Source of the DNA: Adiantum capillus-veneris
Lineage: Eukaryota; Streptophyta; Polypodiopsida; Polypodiales; Pteridaceae
Length of the DNA stretch: 64,000 nt
Direction: 5' to 3'
Assembly: GCA_014529385.2 (NCBI GenBank)
Contig: CM043958.1
Span: forward strand, 154,141,293 to 154,205,292
The notes under the pieces are model-generated. The model was not told the origin of the DNA, did no database searches, and saw only the letters and a program-made list of their open reading frames with translations. Positions 10,961 through 22,640 of the stretch are shown piece after piece; within the stretch, counting starts at the first letter, position 1; the number at the start of each line of letters is the position of its first letter. Made by a program: the position numbers and the translations under genes.

Positions 10961-11264
10961 TGTTAACCCTCAGGGCACACGGACACCCTATGATCTATAA
11001 ACGTTGTATTATTTAGAGTCAGGTACCGGGCTTGTCGGACCAATAGGAAAAGGGTAAGAGTGATCGCCGATGAGAGGCGCACTCTAACTGGGACATTCAA
11101 GGGATTAGTTGGCTAAGCATGGGCGCCCAAGTGTGAATGGGGTGAGCTCATATAAAAGCCAACTAAACCTAATTTTTACTCATTCTCTCTCATTTGTGCA
11201 ATAGAAGAGTGCTCTTGCTCCATCTCCATCTCCATCTCCATCTTCTTCTTCTTCACCTCCTTGT

Positions 11265-11361
<97 letters not shown>

Positions 11362-11604
11362 TGTGTGCGATCGAGCATGACGAAGGCACGACGGCGGCGA
11401 AGCGGTTGAGCGCGGCACGACTGCAGCTTCTTCTTCATCGCGACGAGGAATCCACCACGAAGGCGAGCGTAGAGCGGTGAGTGACACACCCTTTGCTCTC
11501 TTGAGCTTGCTAGTTTAGGCTTGTTGTGTGATTGGAGCCATTTGTGGCTCGCACACGGTGTATTGGCAAGTCCCTTGCTTCGACAGTGCGGCAAGGAGCG
11601 CACA
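10961..11604 (+). repeat. 3' LTR of element B
   Basis: 644 bp, TGTTAACCCTCAGGG to GGAGCGCACA. It is the same as the 5' LTR except for about nine substitutions and an expanded GA run (about 11289-11354). The TATA box is at 11151-11158. It is followed by the TACCC duplication. Confidence 0.92.
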
Positions 11605-12800
11605 TACCCACCTGAAGAGCTGAGAGATCCAAAACCATGGAGCATGATGGGCCATGTTGGACCACCAATAGTGGCACATGCTTCAGGAGAAGGTAGATAT
11701 AGTTTGGATGAGAGAACATTGTTGTTCATAGAAAATGGAGGCAGGAAAACCATGGAGTATGATTGTCCATGTTGGACCACCAACAGTGGCACATGCTATA
11801 GGAGAAGGTAGATATAGTTTGGATGAGAGAACATTGTTGTTCATAGTTAATGGAGGCTTAGGTGGATTGAGGCCTGCTTACCAATAGAAGGGAGCTTCAA
11901 GAGTGCCACGACAACCATTGGGACCATGCTACAAGTGTGGAGGCGACCACCTCATGAAAGATTGTCCTCATACGGAGATTGTTCGAGTCAATGCGTATTT
12001 TCCAGCTTGTGGCATCAATCATTTGATCATCAATTGTCCAAAAAATCCAACAAAGTGGTTAAAACAACTTTGAACATCTTGGAGGCAATCCCTTCAAGCA
12101 GTGGTTTGGAAAACAAAACGATAATACTTGTACAGTTTATCATATGAGCACAAGCTCAAAAAGAGAGAGGGGAACCCATAATCAAAGAACCAAGAATGAA
12201 AGCACCCAACATTCAACAAACAAAGCACCAAAACATATGGAAGGCTAGGAAAGCACGGGTGGAAGCTAAGAAAGAGCGAGAAGAAATGGACCTAGTGAAA
12301 GAATTAAAACAAACCAAAGACAGATTGGAAAGGCTATAGAGTCAAACTATTCAGAAACCAAAAACTCCGGAAGTTATAGATCCTGAGAGGAAAAGGGAAC
12401 CAAAAGTGCGGGATCAGGAGAATCTATATTAGTTGAGAAAGTAAACTAACCTCTAGAGACTCTCTTGAAGGCCTATGAAGCAAGGCTTAAAATCAACCAA
12501 ACACAAGAATAAAGGTGGATGACATACCCCTATGCGGAGCTAGAAAAACAAAGGCTAAAAATGTGTCAAAAGATGATCCAAACAACCCAAGCCTTGCTAG
12601 AGCCAATGGCAAGAAAGCCAGAGGAGTAGGTAGAATCTCCAGTATCAATACCAAAAACCTTTCCAACACATGAATGTGAAGAGACAGCTGTTAGTCCAAA
12701 AAATGAATTGGAACCGGAGAAATCGATCGAAAGATCTGGGATAGTGATAAGCCAAAGGGTTAACCAAACCATTATGGGAAGGGATGTCCTTCTTCCTCCT
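11605..12800 (+). pseudogene. Element A gag continued, with zinc knuckles
   Basis: This continues the gag cut at 2756. The frame around 11922-12060 encodes PCYKCGGDHLMKDCPH, a CCHC nucleic-acid-binding knuckle, followed by a degenerate second unit FPACGINHLIINCPKNP. The same pair, in the same spacing, is in element B (CYECGGPH... and RCGIDHLIAQCPYNP). Up to 12800 the frame is a charged, Glu/Lys-rich linker with several stops. The first 230 bp carry a 115-bp tandem duplication (11631-11860). Confidence 0.75.
11631..11860 (+). repeat. 115-bp tandem duplication in element A gag
   Basis: 11631-11745 and 11746-11860 are head-to-tail copies (both begin AAAACCATGGAG and contain GTTGGACCACCAA and GGTAGATATAGTTTGGATG). 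115 is not a multiple of three, so the second copy shifts the frame. Confidence 0.9.
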
Positions 12801-13189
12801 ATTTAAGAATTTGAGGCGGGACCTGAAGCAAACCTAGAGTTGAACTTGTATTGGGGGGACAAGGGATATGTGAGATCTTTGGACAGTCAACCTATATCTC
12901 GGAGAACTTTACCCTCTTAAATGGGAGAGTATGAAGCAAATTCAGATGTGAAAGATGTACCATCACATAGACCTCTCAAGGTTTGACAACCATAGTGTCT
13001 ACTAGTGGCTTGCACCATTACTCTTGCCGAGCTTCTCCAAATAAGAACTCACATGTGGAATACAATAGAAAAATGCCTAGAAAAATTTGGGGTAAAGGAT
13101 CCGAATTCACGGATGCATAAAGGGATTAGAGAATTAGAGAAGCCTCAACTAAACATGCAACAGTACCCTTAAACAAGGTAGGAGAATAC

Positions 13190-13660
13190 TGTGAATGAGA
13201 AGATGGAAATACCACACTTTCAATGAAGTTTGAAGGTGTCACAACCATGGAAATTCTTGACAGTGGAGCTGGTATAGACATTGTGCCCAAGGATGTACGA
13301 AAGAAATGGGAAGAAACCACTTTGAGAGCCACTAGAATGAAGTTGAAACTTGCAGATGGTTATATGGAGAGACCCATATGGATCCTAGAAAAGGTATTTG
13401 TTACCTCTTGGGGCATTGAGTACAAGCATACCCCAAAGGAACTATGGATGTGTGGGGCATCCCATTGTGGAAGCTTAAAGCGGGAAGAGTGTATTCTATA
13501 AAGGGTTATCGAGGATAAGGAATACATTCCAAAACCTTTCCCAGAGGATGCCCTAGAACCCTTAGAATGGACACATATTCTAGAAACATTAGATGTGTGT
13601 GCTATTACAGAGGAACCAATGACAAATTTTTGTGACAAGGACTGACCACGGTTATGATGT
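13190..13660 (+). pseudogene. Retropepsin domain of element A
   Basis: The frame 13223-13501 reads MKFEGVTTMEILDSGAGIDI then VPKDVRKKWEE, a retroviral-type aspartic protease with the standard DSG triad. It aligns with ILDGGAGVSIVTKD in element B. A frame change and stop follow soon after, so the domain is broken. It would cleave the Gag-Pol polyprotein. Confidence 0.75.
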
Positions 13661-13713
13661 GGTTCCATACTATATGGTTGATTTAATAGACAATGATGAT
13701 GGTGAATGAGTCT

Positions 13714-13957
13714 CAAGACAACCAAGAAAAATTAAATACAAGGAAGAGGTGAATGGGGAGTTGTTCTACGACTCTCCAGAGAATCTTGAATGAGACAACG
13801 ATGCAGATAATGAGTGCTCTGACAACCTCAGTGAGCAAGACAACCAAGAAAAATTAAATACAAGGAAGAGGTGAATGTGGAGTTGTTCTACGACTCTCCA
13901 GAGAATCTTGAATGAGACAATGATGCAGATAATGAGTGCTCTGACAACCCCAGTGAG
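13714..13957 (+). repeat. 122-bp tandem duplication in element A
   Basis: 13714-13835 and 13836-13957 are near-identical head-to-tail copies (each starts CAAGACAACCAAGAAAAATT). Only a few bases differ. The 122-bp length changes the reading frame. Confidence 0.92.
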
Positions 13958-14040
13958 CAAGAGGAAATGATAGCGGAGATGAGGTTTTACGATTTCCAAA
14001 TCAAAAACCTAGACGTCGAGCACACTACAAGAAAAAGAAG

Positions 14041-14271
14041 GTGACACATAAAGCAAGAGATAACCCAATGCCTAAAATGAGGAACAAAACAAAATTTTTA
14101 TCTTTGGTGAAAGCCGAAGATTACATTAGAAACAAAATTTCAGGCCAATTCTCTCGGGATCGAGAGTCTAGGACACGAGACAGAGCGAGAGACGTGAGAA
14201 AAAAAACTCAAAAGTTGAAAACAAAAACTAAACCCAAGAAAGCAAAAATATATCTGAGCGAAATAGGATAA
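14041..14271 (+). pseudogene. Lys/Arg-rich protease-RT linker of element A
   Basis: A 76-codon open frame, extremely rich in Lys, Arg and Asp (RDRESRTRDRARDVRKK). It lies between protease and reverse transcriptase. The basic run after the protease in element B at 8721 may be its counterpart. No domain is recognised. Confidence 0.4.
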
Positions 14272-14529
14272 CGAAAATGGACCAAAGTTGAGCGCAAAAA
14301 GAAGTATCGAGAGCTCAAGAAAACTATGAGATATGGACAACTGAATTGGAAAGTGGAGGAGATGAAAAATTGACAACCATATTAGTGTACCCTCCCACTA
14401 TAGGAAATTCACTATTCAAGACCGGAAGATAGTATTGACACAGCCCAAACGAGAATGACGTGAGAAGGAGTCATATGATGGACCAGAGGATGCAAATAAG
14501 ATAGACTTAGCAAGACCTGAAGAGGAACC

Positions 14530-15430
14530 AAAACCGGTCTATATAGCAACCGATCTGAGTCAAGAAGAGGAAGAAGAGCTCGTAAGCCTTCTTCGAATAC
14601 AAGGACAAGTTTGCATGGTCATATAAGGACTTAAAGGGAGTGGATCCTACAATATGCTAGCATACTATCCCCTTAAAAGTTGATGCAAAGCCTAGCAGAC
14701 AAAAACCATACACATACAATGACACCTTTGCTAAGCGCATCAAGGAAGAAATTGATAAGCTAAAGGAAGCAGAGGTCATCTATGACATAGAATACACCAA
14801 CTGGGTATCTTTAATTGTTGTGGTGCCCAAAAAGAATGGTAAACTCCGAGTGTGTGACAATCTCAAAAAGGTTAATGAAACCACGATAGGGGATAACTAT
14901 CCCCTCTCGATCAGTGATCATGTCCTTGAACGAGTGGCAGGCAAGCGGGCATATTCCTTCTTGGATGGATTCTCTGGCTACAAGCAACTTGCAATTGCAC
15001 ATGAGGACCAACAAAAAAATGACATTTGCCACATAATGGGGCATATTCGCATAGCGAGTCATGCCACTTGGTTTGACAAATGCACCTACAACATTCCAAA
15101 GATTGATGACACATGCTTTCAAAGAATACTTGAGGATCTTCCTAAAAATATATATGGATGACCTATGTGTACACTCTCTCCTGAGAGAGGAATATACATA
15201 ACGCCTCAAAAAAGTATTCAAGAAGTGCAGGACGTATAGGATATGTCTTAATCCAGAAAAGTGTGTTTTTATGGTCAAACAAGGACGAATATTAGGACAT
15301 ATTGTCTCAAAAAATGACATATCCATGGATTTGGAGAAGATAAAAGTGATTATTGAAATACCTAAACCCATCAGTGCAAAGCAAGTACAGTGATTTATGG
15401 GAACTGTGGTTATTAGAGGAGGTTCATACA
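14530..15430 (+). pseudogene. Reverse transcriptase of element A
   Basis: The polymerase that copies retroelement RNA. Motifs in order: KEEIDKLKEAEVIYDIEY (near 14745), VVVPKKNGKLRVCDNLKKVN (14818 on), SFLDGFSGYKQLAIAHED, and the catalytic IYMDDLCVHS near 15150, which lies in a different frame from the preceding motifs because of a frameshift. GHIVSKNDISMD follows near 15300. Stops and frameshifts make it inactive. The order protease-RT-RNase H-integrase marks it as Ty3/gypsy. Confidence 0.85.
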
Positions 15431-15479
15431 CATGTATGAAATCATTGTCCAACCTTTGTATAGACTTATAATGATCTTT

Positions 15480-15900
15480 GAATGGACGGATGATTTTGAG
15501 GAATCATTCAATAAATTAAAAGATGCTCTCATATCCGCTCCAATGTTAAAAGCACGGGATTGGGAAAAAAATCTTTCGCGTTCATATTGATGCGTCTGCA
15601 TTTGCTATAGGATGTATTTTGGCTCAATCAAGAGACGAAACTATGGATTTCCCAATCTGCTATGCCAACCAACAACTCAACAATGTTGAAAAGAACTATA
15701 CCACCACCGAAAGAGAGGAGATTGATGCGTCTGCATTTGCTATAGGATGTATTTTGGCTCAATCAGGAGACGAAACTATGGATTTCCCAATCTGCTATGC
15801 CAACCAACAACTCAACAATGTTGAAAAGAACTATACCACCACCGATAGAGAGGAGATTGGAATGATTTTATGATGTTAAGAAATTTTGGCATTATCTCCT
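15480..15900 (+). pseudogene. RNase H domain of element A, with internal duplication
   Basis: It encodes IDASAFAIGCILAQS, CYANQQLNNVEKNYTTTERE, the start of the retroelement RNase H that degrades the RNA strand. The core is duplicated in frame (see 15591-15860). Stops follow from 15873. Confidence 0.75.
15591..15860 (+). repeat. 135-bp in-frame tandem duplication in RNase H
   Basis: 15591-15725 and 15726-15860 are copies differing at about two bases. The unit is 45 codons, so the frame is kept. Both copies start in ATTGATGCGTCTGCA, suggesting a short homology at the junction. Confidence 0.93.
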
Positions 15901-16089
15901 CGCAAATAAGTTTTTGTGTTTCATGGACCATCAAGCCCTCTTATACCTTGTAAACAAACCATGACAAATTGTAAGATGGTTCATCATATTGCTTGAGTTT
16001 GGCTTTACTGTAGTAGTTAAAAAGGGGAAGAGCCATCTATGAGTAGATCACCTTTTAGATTGCCAAATGGAGAAGCCCCAGAGGGAGTA

Positions 16090-16790
16090 GACGATGATAT
16101 CCCTAATGCCTATCTCTTCGCTCCGACAATATCCTACGAGTGTGCATAAGTCCACAGGAATATGATTCCTACTTGTTGGAAGCACATACTCAGGACTTAA
16201 CATCCTATTGCTCATCCACAAAAACTTATCAATGCTTGAGACAATTAGGAGTGTATTGGCCAACTATGGGTGGTGATGTTCATGATTATATAACTAGTTG
16301 TACCAAATGCAGATCAAACCCACCAGTAGAACATGCGACATTGTTTCAAATAATAGTTACATCGGAATGGAGTCAATACATTGTTGACTTCTTGGGAACG
16401 CAAACATTTCCTGTAAATACCACTAGAGCACGTCAGAGGGCGATAGAAACCTAAGCTCATGACTTCAAATTGATTGAAAATCAGCTTTATAAATGAGGCA
16501 AGGATAACCATCTTAGGCTATCCGCAATAGAAATCATGTACCTTCCAATCCGTGAGCAAGCACATGAAGGAATAAGTGGAGGCCATTTCTCAGGGAAAAA
16601 GACAACAAAAATTGTCCTAACCGCTAGAATATGGTGGCCAACATTACGTATGGATGCGGATGAATATACAAGATGATGTGACTCTTGTCAGCACACCAAA
16701 GTGCCAGTAAAATGGGATGAGATTCCCTTACAGCCAATGATGGGAGCTAGAGCTTTTGCTAAGTGGGGAATAAAATGTATGGAACCAATT
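16090..16790 (+). pseudogene. Integrase zinc-binding region of element A
   Basis: Fragments in changing frames give REQAHEGISGGHFSGKKTTK, IWWPTLRMDADEYTR and CDSCQHTKVPV near 16540-16710: the H-H-C-C integrase_H2C2 domain. An earlier look-alike (QLGVYWPTMGGDVHDYITSC near 16240) gives a second WP..R-D-..Y...C segment, possibly a duplicated or linked copy. The text AFAKWGIKCMEPI at 16750-16790 leads into the catalytic core, and the solo LTR begins right there. Confidence 0.75.
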
Positions 16791-18415
16791 TGTAATGGAA
16801 TTGGCCTATTTAACTTGAGAGTAGCGGAAATTAATGAAAGTACTTTTGAGAAATGACTTTGTGAGCATAGCGGGTAAACATAGTTGAAGATAGCAACATA
16901 ATCATAGCAATTAGTTAACTTGGCATGAACAATACTTTTGCAAGAGAGAGAATTTAGAGAACATGACAATAGTTGAGGACCGGATTTATGTGGATCCAGT
17001 CCCCCCTCCAATAGGCATTTGTATTATGATTTCTCCCATTAAGAGAGACTTGTTACAATACAATCTTTGTGTTCCTTGTGACCTAGGTGATGTAATGAAG
17101 ATGGAAAGTGTCATGCATCATAAACATAACATAAACTTGAAGAAAGCTTTAACTATCCCAAGCCTCAGTCCCAAGACCTCAAACACCTTCGAAGGTGGAG
17201 AGAGCTAGAAAGGAATGAGGGTAGGGAAGAGGAAGAAGAAACATTTCATAGGAGAAAGAATTAGTTCCTCACTTATCATAACTCTTATTGCTAGCATAAA
17301 TGATAGCATAGTAATGAAGAAGAAGGAGATGGAAAGCTTAAGCATTGAAGCATGGCTCTTGGTTGGATTTGCACTCCATATCCAAGAGTGTTGGTGTAGG
17401 CTCTCAACCTCTACTTGCTTGGAGAAGGAGAGGGAGCTCTTTCACTTTGCATAACACACAATGAGAGTGTTTGTGAGTGTGTGTGGGTGAGTATACCCCC
17501 TAAGAAACCCCCTAGCTTGCTTGGGTTGACCCCCCCTTGTAGCTCATGCTTGAAGCTCATTGGACCCCTCCAGGCCTAGCCAATCACAAGCAGGAGGCAT
17601 TACAAGCAGCAAGGGTAGCCTTGAGACAAGTGTCCCCCTTTCCCCTTTGAGAGAGAGGCTAGATAAATTCTAAATCAATTAATTAAATCTCCTAAATTAT
17701 TATTGGACCCCTTGGGTGGTCAACCACCAATAGGCTTCAGGCACACCATGAGGGCAACATGAGGAGGAACTTGACAAGTGTCCCTTTTGCTTTCTTTGTA
17801 CCATGCATGCCTTGTGTGAGTGTGTGGGTGCTCTCTCTCATCCCCCCTCATGTAGGGCTCGCCCCCTCCTTGTAGGGATTGAATCTTTGAATTTTTGACA
17901 CCTCAAGCCCCTCATGCATAGGCCGAGTTCCCACCACAAGCTTGGCTCATAAGCACTTTAAGCTTGGGCTGGGTTCTCACCTCGGGTTCTCACCTCAAGT
18001 GCAACCCTAGCATCTCAAGCATGTCAAGCACCTCAAGCATCTCCAGCCCCTCAATCATCAAGAACCTTAGTCATCAAGCATGACAAGCAGGACAAGCACC
18101 TCGAGCTGGGTCGGGTTCCCGTGCCTCAAGCTTAGCCCTAGCTTATTACCTAAGGTCAAAGGCCTTTTACACACATTATTGGAGGTCTTCAATGAAGCTA
18201 ACCCTAAGGTCTTATTCTCCATTTGTTAGCCTTGCTCTTTGATAGACCATCTCTCATTTGGTCCCCTTTACCATTGGCCCCGTGTTGAGATAGATCGATA
18301 AGCACATGTCTATATCTTAACACTTGTTCCCGTTTATTCTCCCACATTAAGTGATCAATTTAATATGAGAAAATCATTTGGGTTGGTTAGATATTAGATA
18401 TTAGATTTTATGACA
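16791..18415 (-). repeat. Solo LTR of the chromovirus C/E family inside integrase
   Basis: 1625 bp that read TGTAATGG...TTATGACA on the + strand, i.e. an LTR of the element E type (TGTCATAA...CCATTACA) on the - strand. It matches 45291-46938 and 55887-57318. No internal region is present. AATT flanks both ends (16787-16790 and 18416-18419), a partial target duplication. Deleting it joins MEPI to SPPLTK in the integrase frame. It is a typical product of LTR-LTR recombination. Confidence 0.88.
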
Positions 18416-18770
18416 AATTTCACCCCCTCTCACAAAACACATGTCCAATATATCATTGTAAGCCATGGATTATCTCACTAAATGGGTCAAAGCTAAAGCT
18501 ACATAAAAAGCTGATGCCAAGACTACTGCACCATTTCTATATGAAAATATATTTGCTAGATATGGTCTACCCATAGAAATTGTCAGTGATTGGGGCACAC
18601 ATTTTATAAATGAAGTGATAAAAATCTTCTTGATGAGTTCATGGTAGTTCATAAAAGTCTGCAACGTACCACCCACAGGCTAATGGGTATGCAGAAGCTA
18701 CAAATAAGACTCTATGTATAGCATGAATAGGTGGAAAGCTATATATGTGATATAATTAAATAGCATAGCA
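18416..18770 (+). pseudogene. Integrase catalytic core of element A
   Basis: Reads ISPPLTKHMSNISL, stop, AMDYLTKWVKAKAT then NIFARYGLPIEIVSDWGTHF and later NGYAEATNKTL. These are the rve-type core motifs (D in AMDYLTKWV, D in VSDWGTHF, the E in GYAEATNKT). Several stops. The frame is cut at about 18771 by block D and resumes at 44420. Confidence 0.8.
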
Positions 18771-19066
18771 TGACATTGGGGGTGTGGTCACTGGTACCAT
18801 ATTTCAGACGTCCAAATTTATATTCTAAAAAATGTTATACTAAAAAATTCAGCCTTCACACACCCACTTTGTTTCATGAGTAGTTGGCAGTTTCAAACAC
18901 CGTGCCCCCCCCCGCCTCTCTCTCTCTCTCTCTCACGTGTGTGCTCAAGGTCTATTGTGCTTAGAGCTTCTACTGTGCAAGCTTGGCTGCTTCAAGGACG
19001 ATTGCAGTAACCACCCTCTTCCCTTCGAGGTATGTCTCTCCCATTGAACATGTACACTCTCTACTG

Positions 19067-20667
19067 TGTCATAATAATCAATATCTAATTCTCCTAAATG
19101 ATTTTCTCATATTAAACTGATCATTTAATGTGGGGAGGTACCAGGGGAGAAAAAGCTAGAATATTGGTTAAGCTAGCAGACCGGCCACAGTAGGGATCCA
19201 AAGGAGGGAAAATAGGGATCAAAATGGGGGGCCATCTGCAAAAGAGCCATGTGCAACAATGGGCTAAAAAGACCCTAAGGTTCAGCCCATTAAGACTTCC
19301 AAAATGCTAAGGTTCCAAAATTCAAAGGTTGTGTCCAAAGGTCAACCCTAGGGAAAATTGGATGCTTAGTGTGTGTACAAAAGTCTTCTTCAAAGCCTAC
19401 AAAGGAGGGGGCGAGCCCATTTAGTAGGGGATGAGAGAGAAAGCCACACACACACACACACACACACACAGGCTCCCTTTACACAAAGGGAATTAGGGAC
19501 ACATGTCAGCTCCCTAGGCCAGATGCCCACAAGGTGTGCCCAATTCCTATTGGAAGACCCTTGAAGTGGACCAATGAGAATTAAGCTAGAGTAAATCTAG
19601 TTTAATTAATTTAAAAACATTTAATAAAAGAAACCAATGAGAATTAAGTCTCCTAGAAGACTATTGGGCAGTCTCCCAAGGGGTCCAATGAGCATTCAGG
19701 AGCCCAATGGCTTGCCTGATTCCTATTGGCCAGGAGGCAAAGGGGTCCAATGAGAGTTTAGTTTAATTATTTAATTACCTAAAGCTCTCACAAAAGGGGA
19801 AAGGGGGACACATGTCAGAAGGCTATCACTTATGCTGCTTAACACCCATTGGCTTGACTTGGGGAGGTCCAATGAGGCAAAAGCCAGACCAATTTAGCAG
19901 GAAGGGCTCGCCCAAGAGAGAGAGGGGGCTGATTTTTGCTGGGCATTGACACACACACACACTCACACTTGACCATGTGTGAAGAAAGAATACTCTATCT
20001 CCTCCCAAGCTTTAATGGAGAGCTCATCACCTACTCCAAGCTTGTGAGATAGAAGCCTACATCAACACTCTCTTGGCATGTGGATGCAAATCCAACCAAG
20101 AGCCAAGCTTCAATGCATGCTCATCTTCTCTACCAAGCTAATTACTAAGCTAAGCTATGCTAATATGAGTGATTATGTGAGGAGATGTACATCTTTCTCG
20201 TAAGATACTCCTTCTTCCTCTCAATCTACTCTCATACCCTGCTAGCTCTCACCATCTTCGAAGGTGTGTGAGGTCTTGGGTCTGAGAACGGGGATAATTC
20301 AAGTTGTGTTTGATTAAGTGTTTTGCTTAGTGCATGAAGCTTCCATCTTCATTGCACTAGCTAGTCTTGAAGGAACACAAAGAATTGTATTGTACAATGT
20401 CTCTCTTGATGGGAGAAACCATAATACAAAGCCTTTTGGAGGGGGGACCGGCTCCATGCAAATCGGGTCCTCAACTGTTGTCAATAGCCTAATTTCTCTC
20501 TCTTTTGAAAGTATTGTCGATGCTATCTAACTAGGTGTTATGCTTTTTGTTGCTCTCTCCACCCAAGCACTCTTGTAATTCTCATTAGGAATCTATTCTA
20601 ATGAAATGCCCACTATGTTCATGCTAATTTCCGCTACACATAAGTTATTAGGCCATTAAATGTTACA
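19067..20667 (+). repeat. 5' LTR of element C
   Basis: 1601 bp with TG...CA ends. It includes a CA run at about 19446-19470 and a conserved inner part (20300-20480) that is recognisable in reverse orientation in the element E LTRs. Short frames within it are chance. Confidence 0.93.
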
Positions 20668-20668
20668 T

Positions 20669-20680
20669 TGGTATCAGAGC
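20669..20680 (+). promoter_or_regulatory. Primer-binding site, tRNA-iMet type
   Basis: TGGTATCAGAGC begins one base after the LTR end ATGTTACA. It is the standard plant initiator-Met tRNA primer site. Confidence 0.92.
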
Positions 20681-21083
20681 TCAAGGTTTCTCTTTTCTTG
20701 CTCAAGAAGGGAGGTCCTCAAGCTAGCTAGAAATGGTTGGTATTATTAATTGCATGTGAGTAAGTAGAATAGGGATTTTTCAGCCTTGCAGTGCGCCTGC
20801 CTTTGTGCAGTTAACGGGGCATCACCGTCAAGAGCTATGGTCTTAATAGTGGAGTCGTACGGGGCTTGCCTACGGCTAACCACTATTGAGCTATTAGAAG
20901 CTTGACAGGAGCCGGTGCTGTTTTGGTGTCGAAAGACCCTCTCTTCTATTCCTTGCAATTAATGGTATTCGAGTCGCGGGTACAGTAGCTTGAGTGCTTT
21001 TTCTAAAGGGGTAAAGAGGAGTAGCAACTAGGGCTTGAAGTGCCAAAGTACACCTAAAAAGTTTACACCTAAAAGTTATTAGA

Positions 21084-22640
21084 ATGGCTGACAATAGTAA
21101 AGAGAGTGAAATTAATGTTGATAACTTTGATTTTGCTCATGAGCAAGCTACTAATGATGCTTCAATGCTTGTTAACTATCTTGTTACTAGGCTTCAACAA
21201 GCCATGGGCAATCCATCTCTCCAAAGTGAAGTGCAACGGCAGCTTCGTGCTCATGGGATTCTCCAAGCTCATCACCATGACGAGAGAACACCTAGGAAGC
21301 CTCCTTGTGAGACTACCAAAAGAGGTCTCTCTCCGATTCGGGAAGAAGAACAGAATCCATATGAAGGGCTCAAGAATTTACTTCTTGACGATGCATCTCC
21401 TTCCCAAAGGAGAACTCAAGAGCCTCCACCGAAGGAATGAGAAAGAAGCGAGTCTCCCGCCACCTCAGCGGAGATGGCTCCACGAAGATGGCGGGCTAAA
21501 CGCTCTCCATCACCACCAAAGCGGAGAAGACCATCGTATTCTTCTCCTCACCACAATTCGAAGAGGGATGATAAAAAGCAAGAGAAGAAAAAGGCGTGAA
21601 AGAGGACACCCTCTTCTCCATCTTCTTCATCCTCTTCCTCTTATGAAAGTGATGGTGAAGACGACAAAGATCATGACAAGAAAAAGGCGAGAAAGAGGTC
21701 ACCCTCTTCTCCACCTTCTTCAAATTCTTAACCTTCTGAAGAAAGTGATGGTGCAACTTTTGAACCATCAAAAAGAAGAGGCCATAGGAAATCCTATGCC
21801 GCATGGAAGAGGTCGTCCAAGCTGAAGAAATTCAAAGAGGGAGGGAAGAGCATCTCTTTCCTTAACTATGATGGTACCTTTGGTGCCACGGACAAAGTCT
21901 TGGCCTTTATCCAGCAATTCGATGCGGCGTTTGGAGATGAGGGCTTCACGAAATCCTCTAAGCTACTCCACGTAGCTATGCACTTTCAAAAGTCCGCCAG
22001 ACAATGGTGGTCTAGCCTACGATCCAACGGTGAAGCTCCACGAACATGGAAAGCTTTAAGAGCTTCCATTATGAAGCAGTTTTTGGCCACCGATGCCAAA
22101 GACAAAGTACTCATCGAGTGGCGAAGCTTAAAGCTCTCTCCCAATGAATCCATCCACAAATATGTAGACAAGTTTTGGGACCTACAACTCAAAGCCATTG
22201 TCTTCAAAAAGTTGGATTTTGGAGAGCAAAAGCAACAATTTTGTGCGGGCTTAACCGAAGAAATGGCGGAGTATGTCAACTCGCAAAGACCACGTACCAT
22301 ATCGGTGGTAATACACCACACTATGGTGGCCTCTCGAATCAATTTCCAAACGGGGGCAAAAAGAAATAATAAGCCCCCGGAAAACAAGGGTTCCAATGAG
22401 CCTAAGGGGAAGGACAATGTCCAAAAGTCTCCTAAGGGCAACTCCAACAAAGCTAAAGAGAAGGGAGTTTACAAAGGTAAGAATAAACTCTCTCCTGAAG
22501 AGCTTGAGCGTTATCGTAAGGATAACCGATGTTTCAAGTGCGACGAACAAGGACATGCGTACCGCGCTTGTCCCCAAAAGAACAACCGCCAAGATCCTCC
22601 TAGAGCTTCCTTGGTTGAAATCCAAGAGGAGGAAATTCAC
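21084..22640 (+). pseudogene. Gag of element C, three premature stops
   Basis: Starts MADNSKESEINVDNFDF at 21084; the same start occurs in element E (MANNNQASRMNIDNFDF). All in one frame but interrupted by TGA 21438, TGA 21597 and TAA 21729. The middle (about 21470-21840) is Arg/Ser/Lys-rich, like a basic RS tract. The helical gag domain runs about 21870-22340 (SARQWWSSLR, KYVDKFWDL) and the CCHC knuckle CFKCDEQGHAYRACP is at about 22530-22571. No stop occurs between 21732 and 24122, so a fragment starting at a later ATG could still be made. Confidence 0.85.

Larger units (their letters stand above)
2757..11604 (+). mobile_element. Complete gag-protease-only LTR retrotransposon (element B, TR-GAG-like)
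   Basis: Seen in the sequence: LTRs that start TGTTAACCC and end CGCACA, a perfect TACCC duplication, a primer-binding site for tRNA-Asp at 3355, a polypurine tract at 10948, and a long gag-protease frame. No reverse transcriptase, RNase H or integrase motif occurs in the 8.8 kb. The two LTRs differ at about nine single bases by eye plus a longer GA run in the 3' copy, so insertion is fairly recent. The element sits inside gag of element A, which shares its gag start, paired zinc knuckles and protease signature. I infer a non-autonomous element moved by an Athila/Tat-type partner. Confidence 0.9.

Noticed and set aside
11265-11480. Arg-Glu repeat frames in the 3' LTR
   Set aside because: Translation of the GA microsatellite; no independent evidence.
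18000-18120. CRISPR-like look of spaced CAAGCACCTCAAGCA units (also 46505-46665 and 57010-57185)
   Set aside because: A degenerate minisatellite in an LTR, with no fixed repeat/spacer pattern, in plant nuclear DNA.
20318-20530. 70-codon frame in the LTR of element C, repeated at 27591
   Set aside because: The repetition comes from the two LTRs. It is not preserved as a frame in the related LTRs of element E.
20669-20680. A tRNA gene fragment
   Set aside because: It is the primer-binding site next to an LTR; no cloverleaf surrounds it. The same holds for 3355 and 55874.
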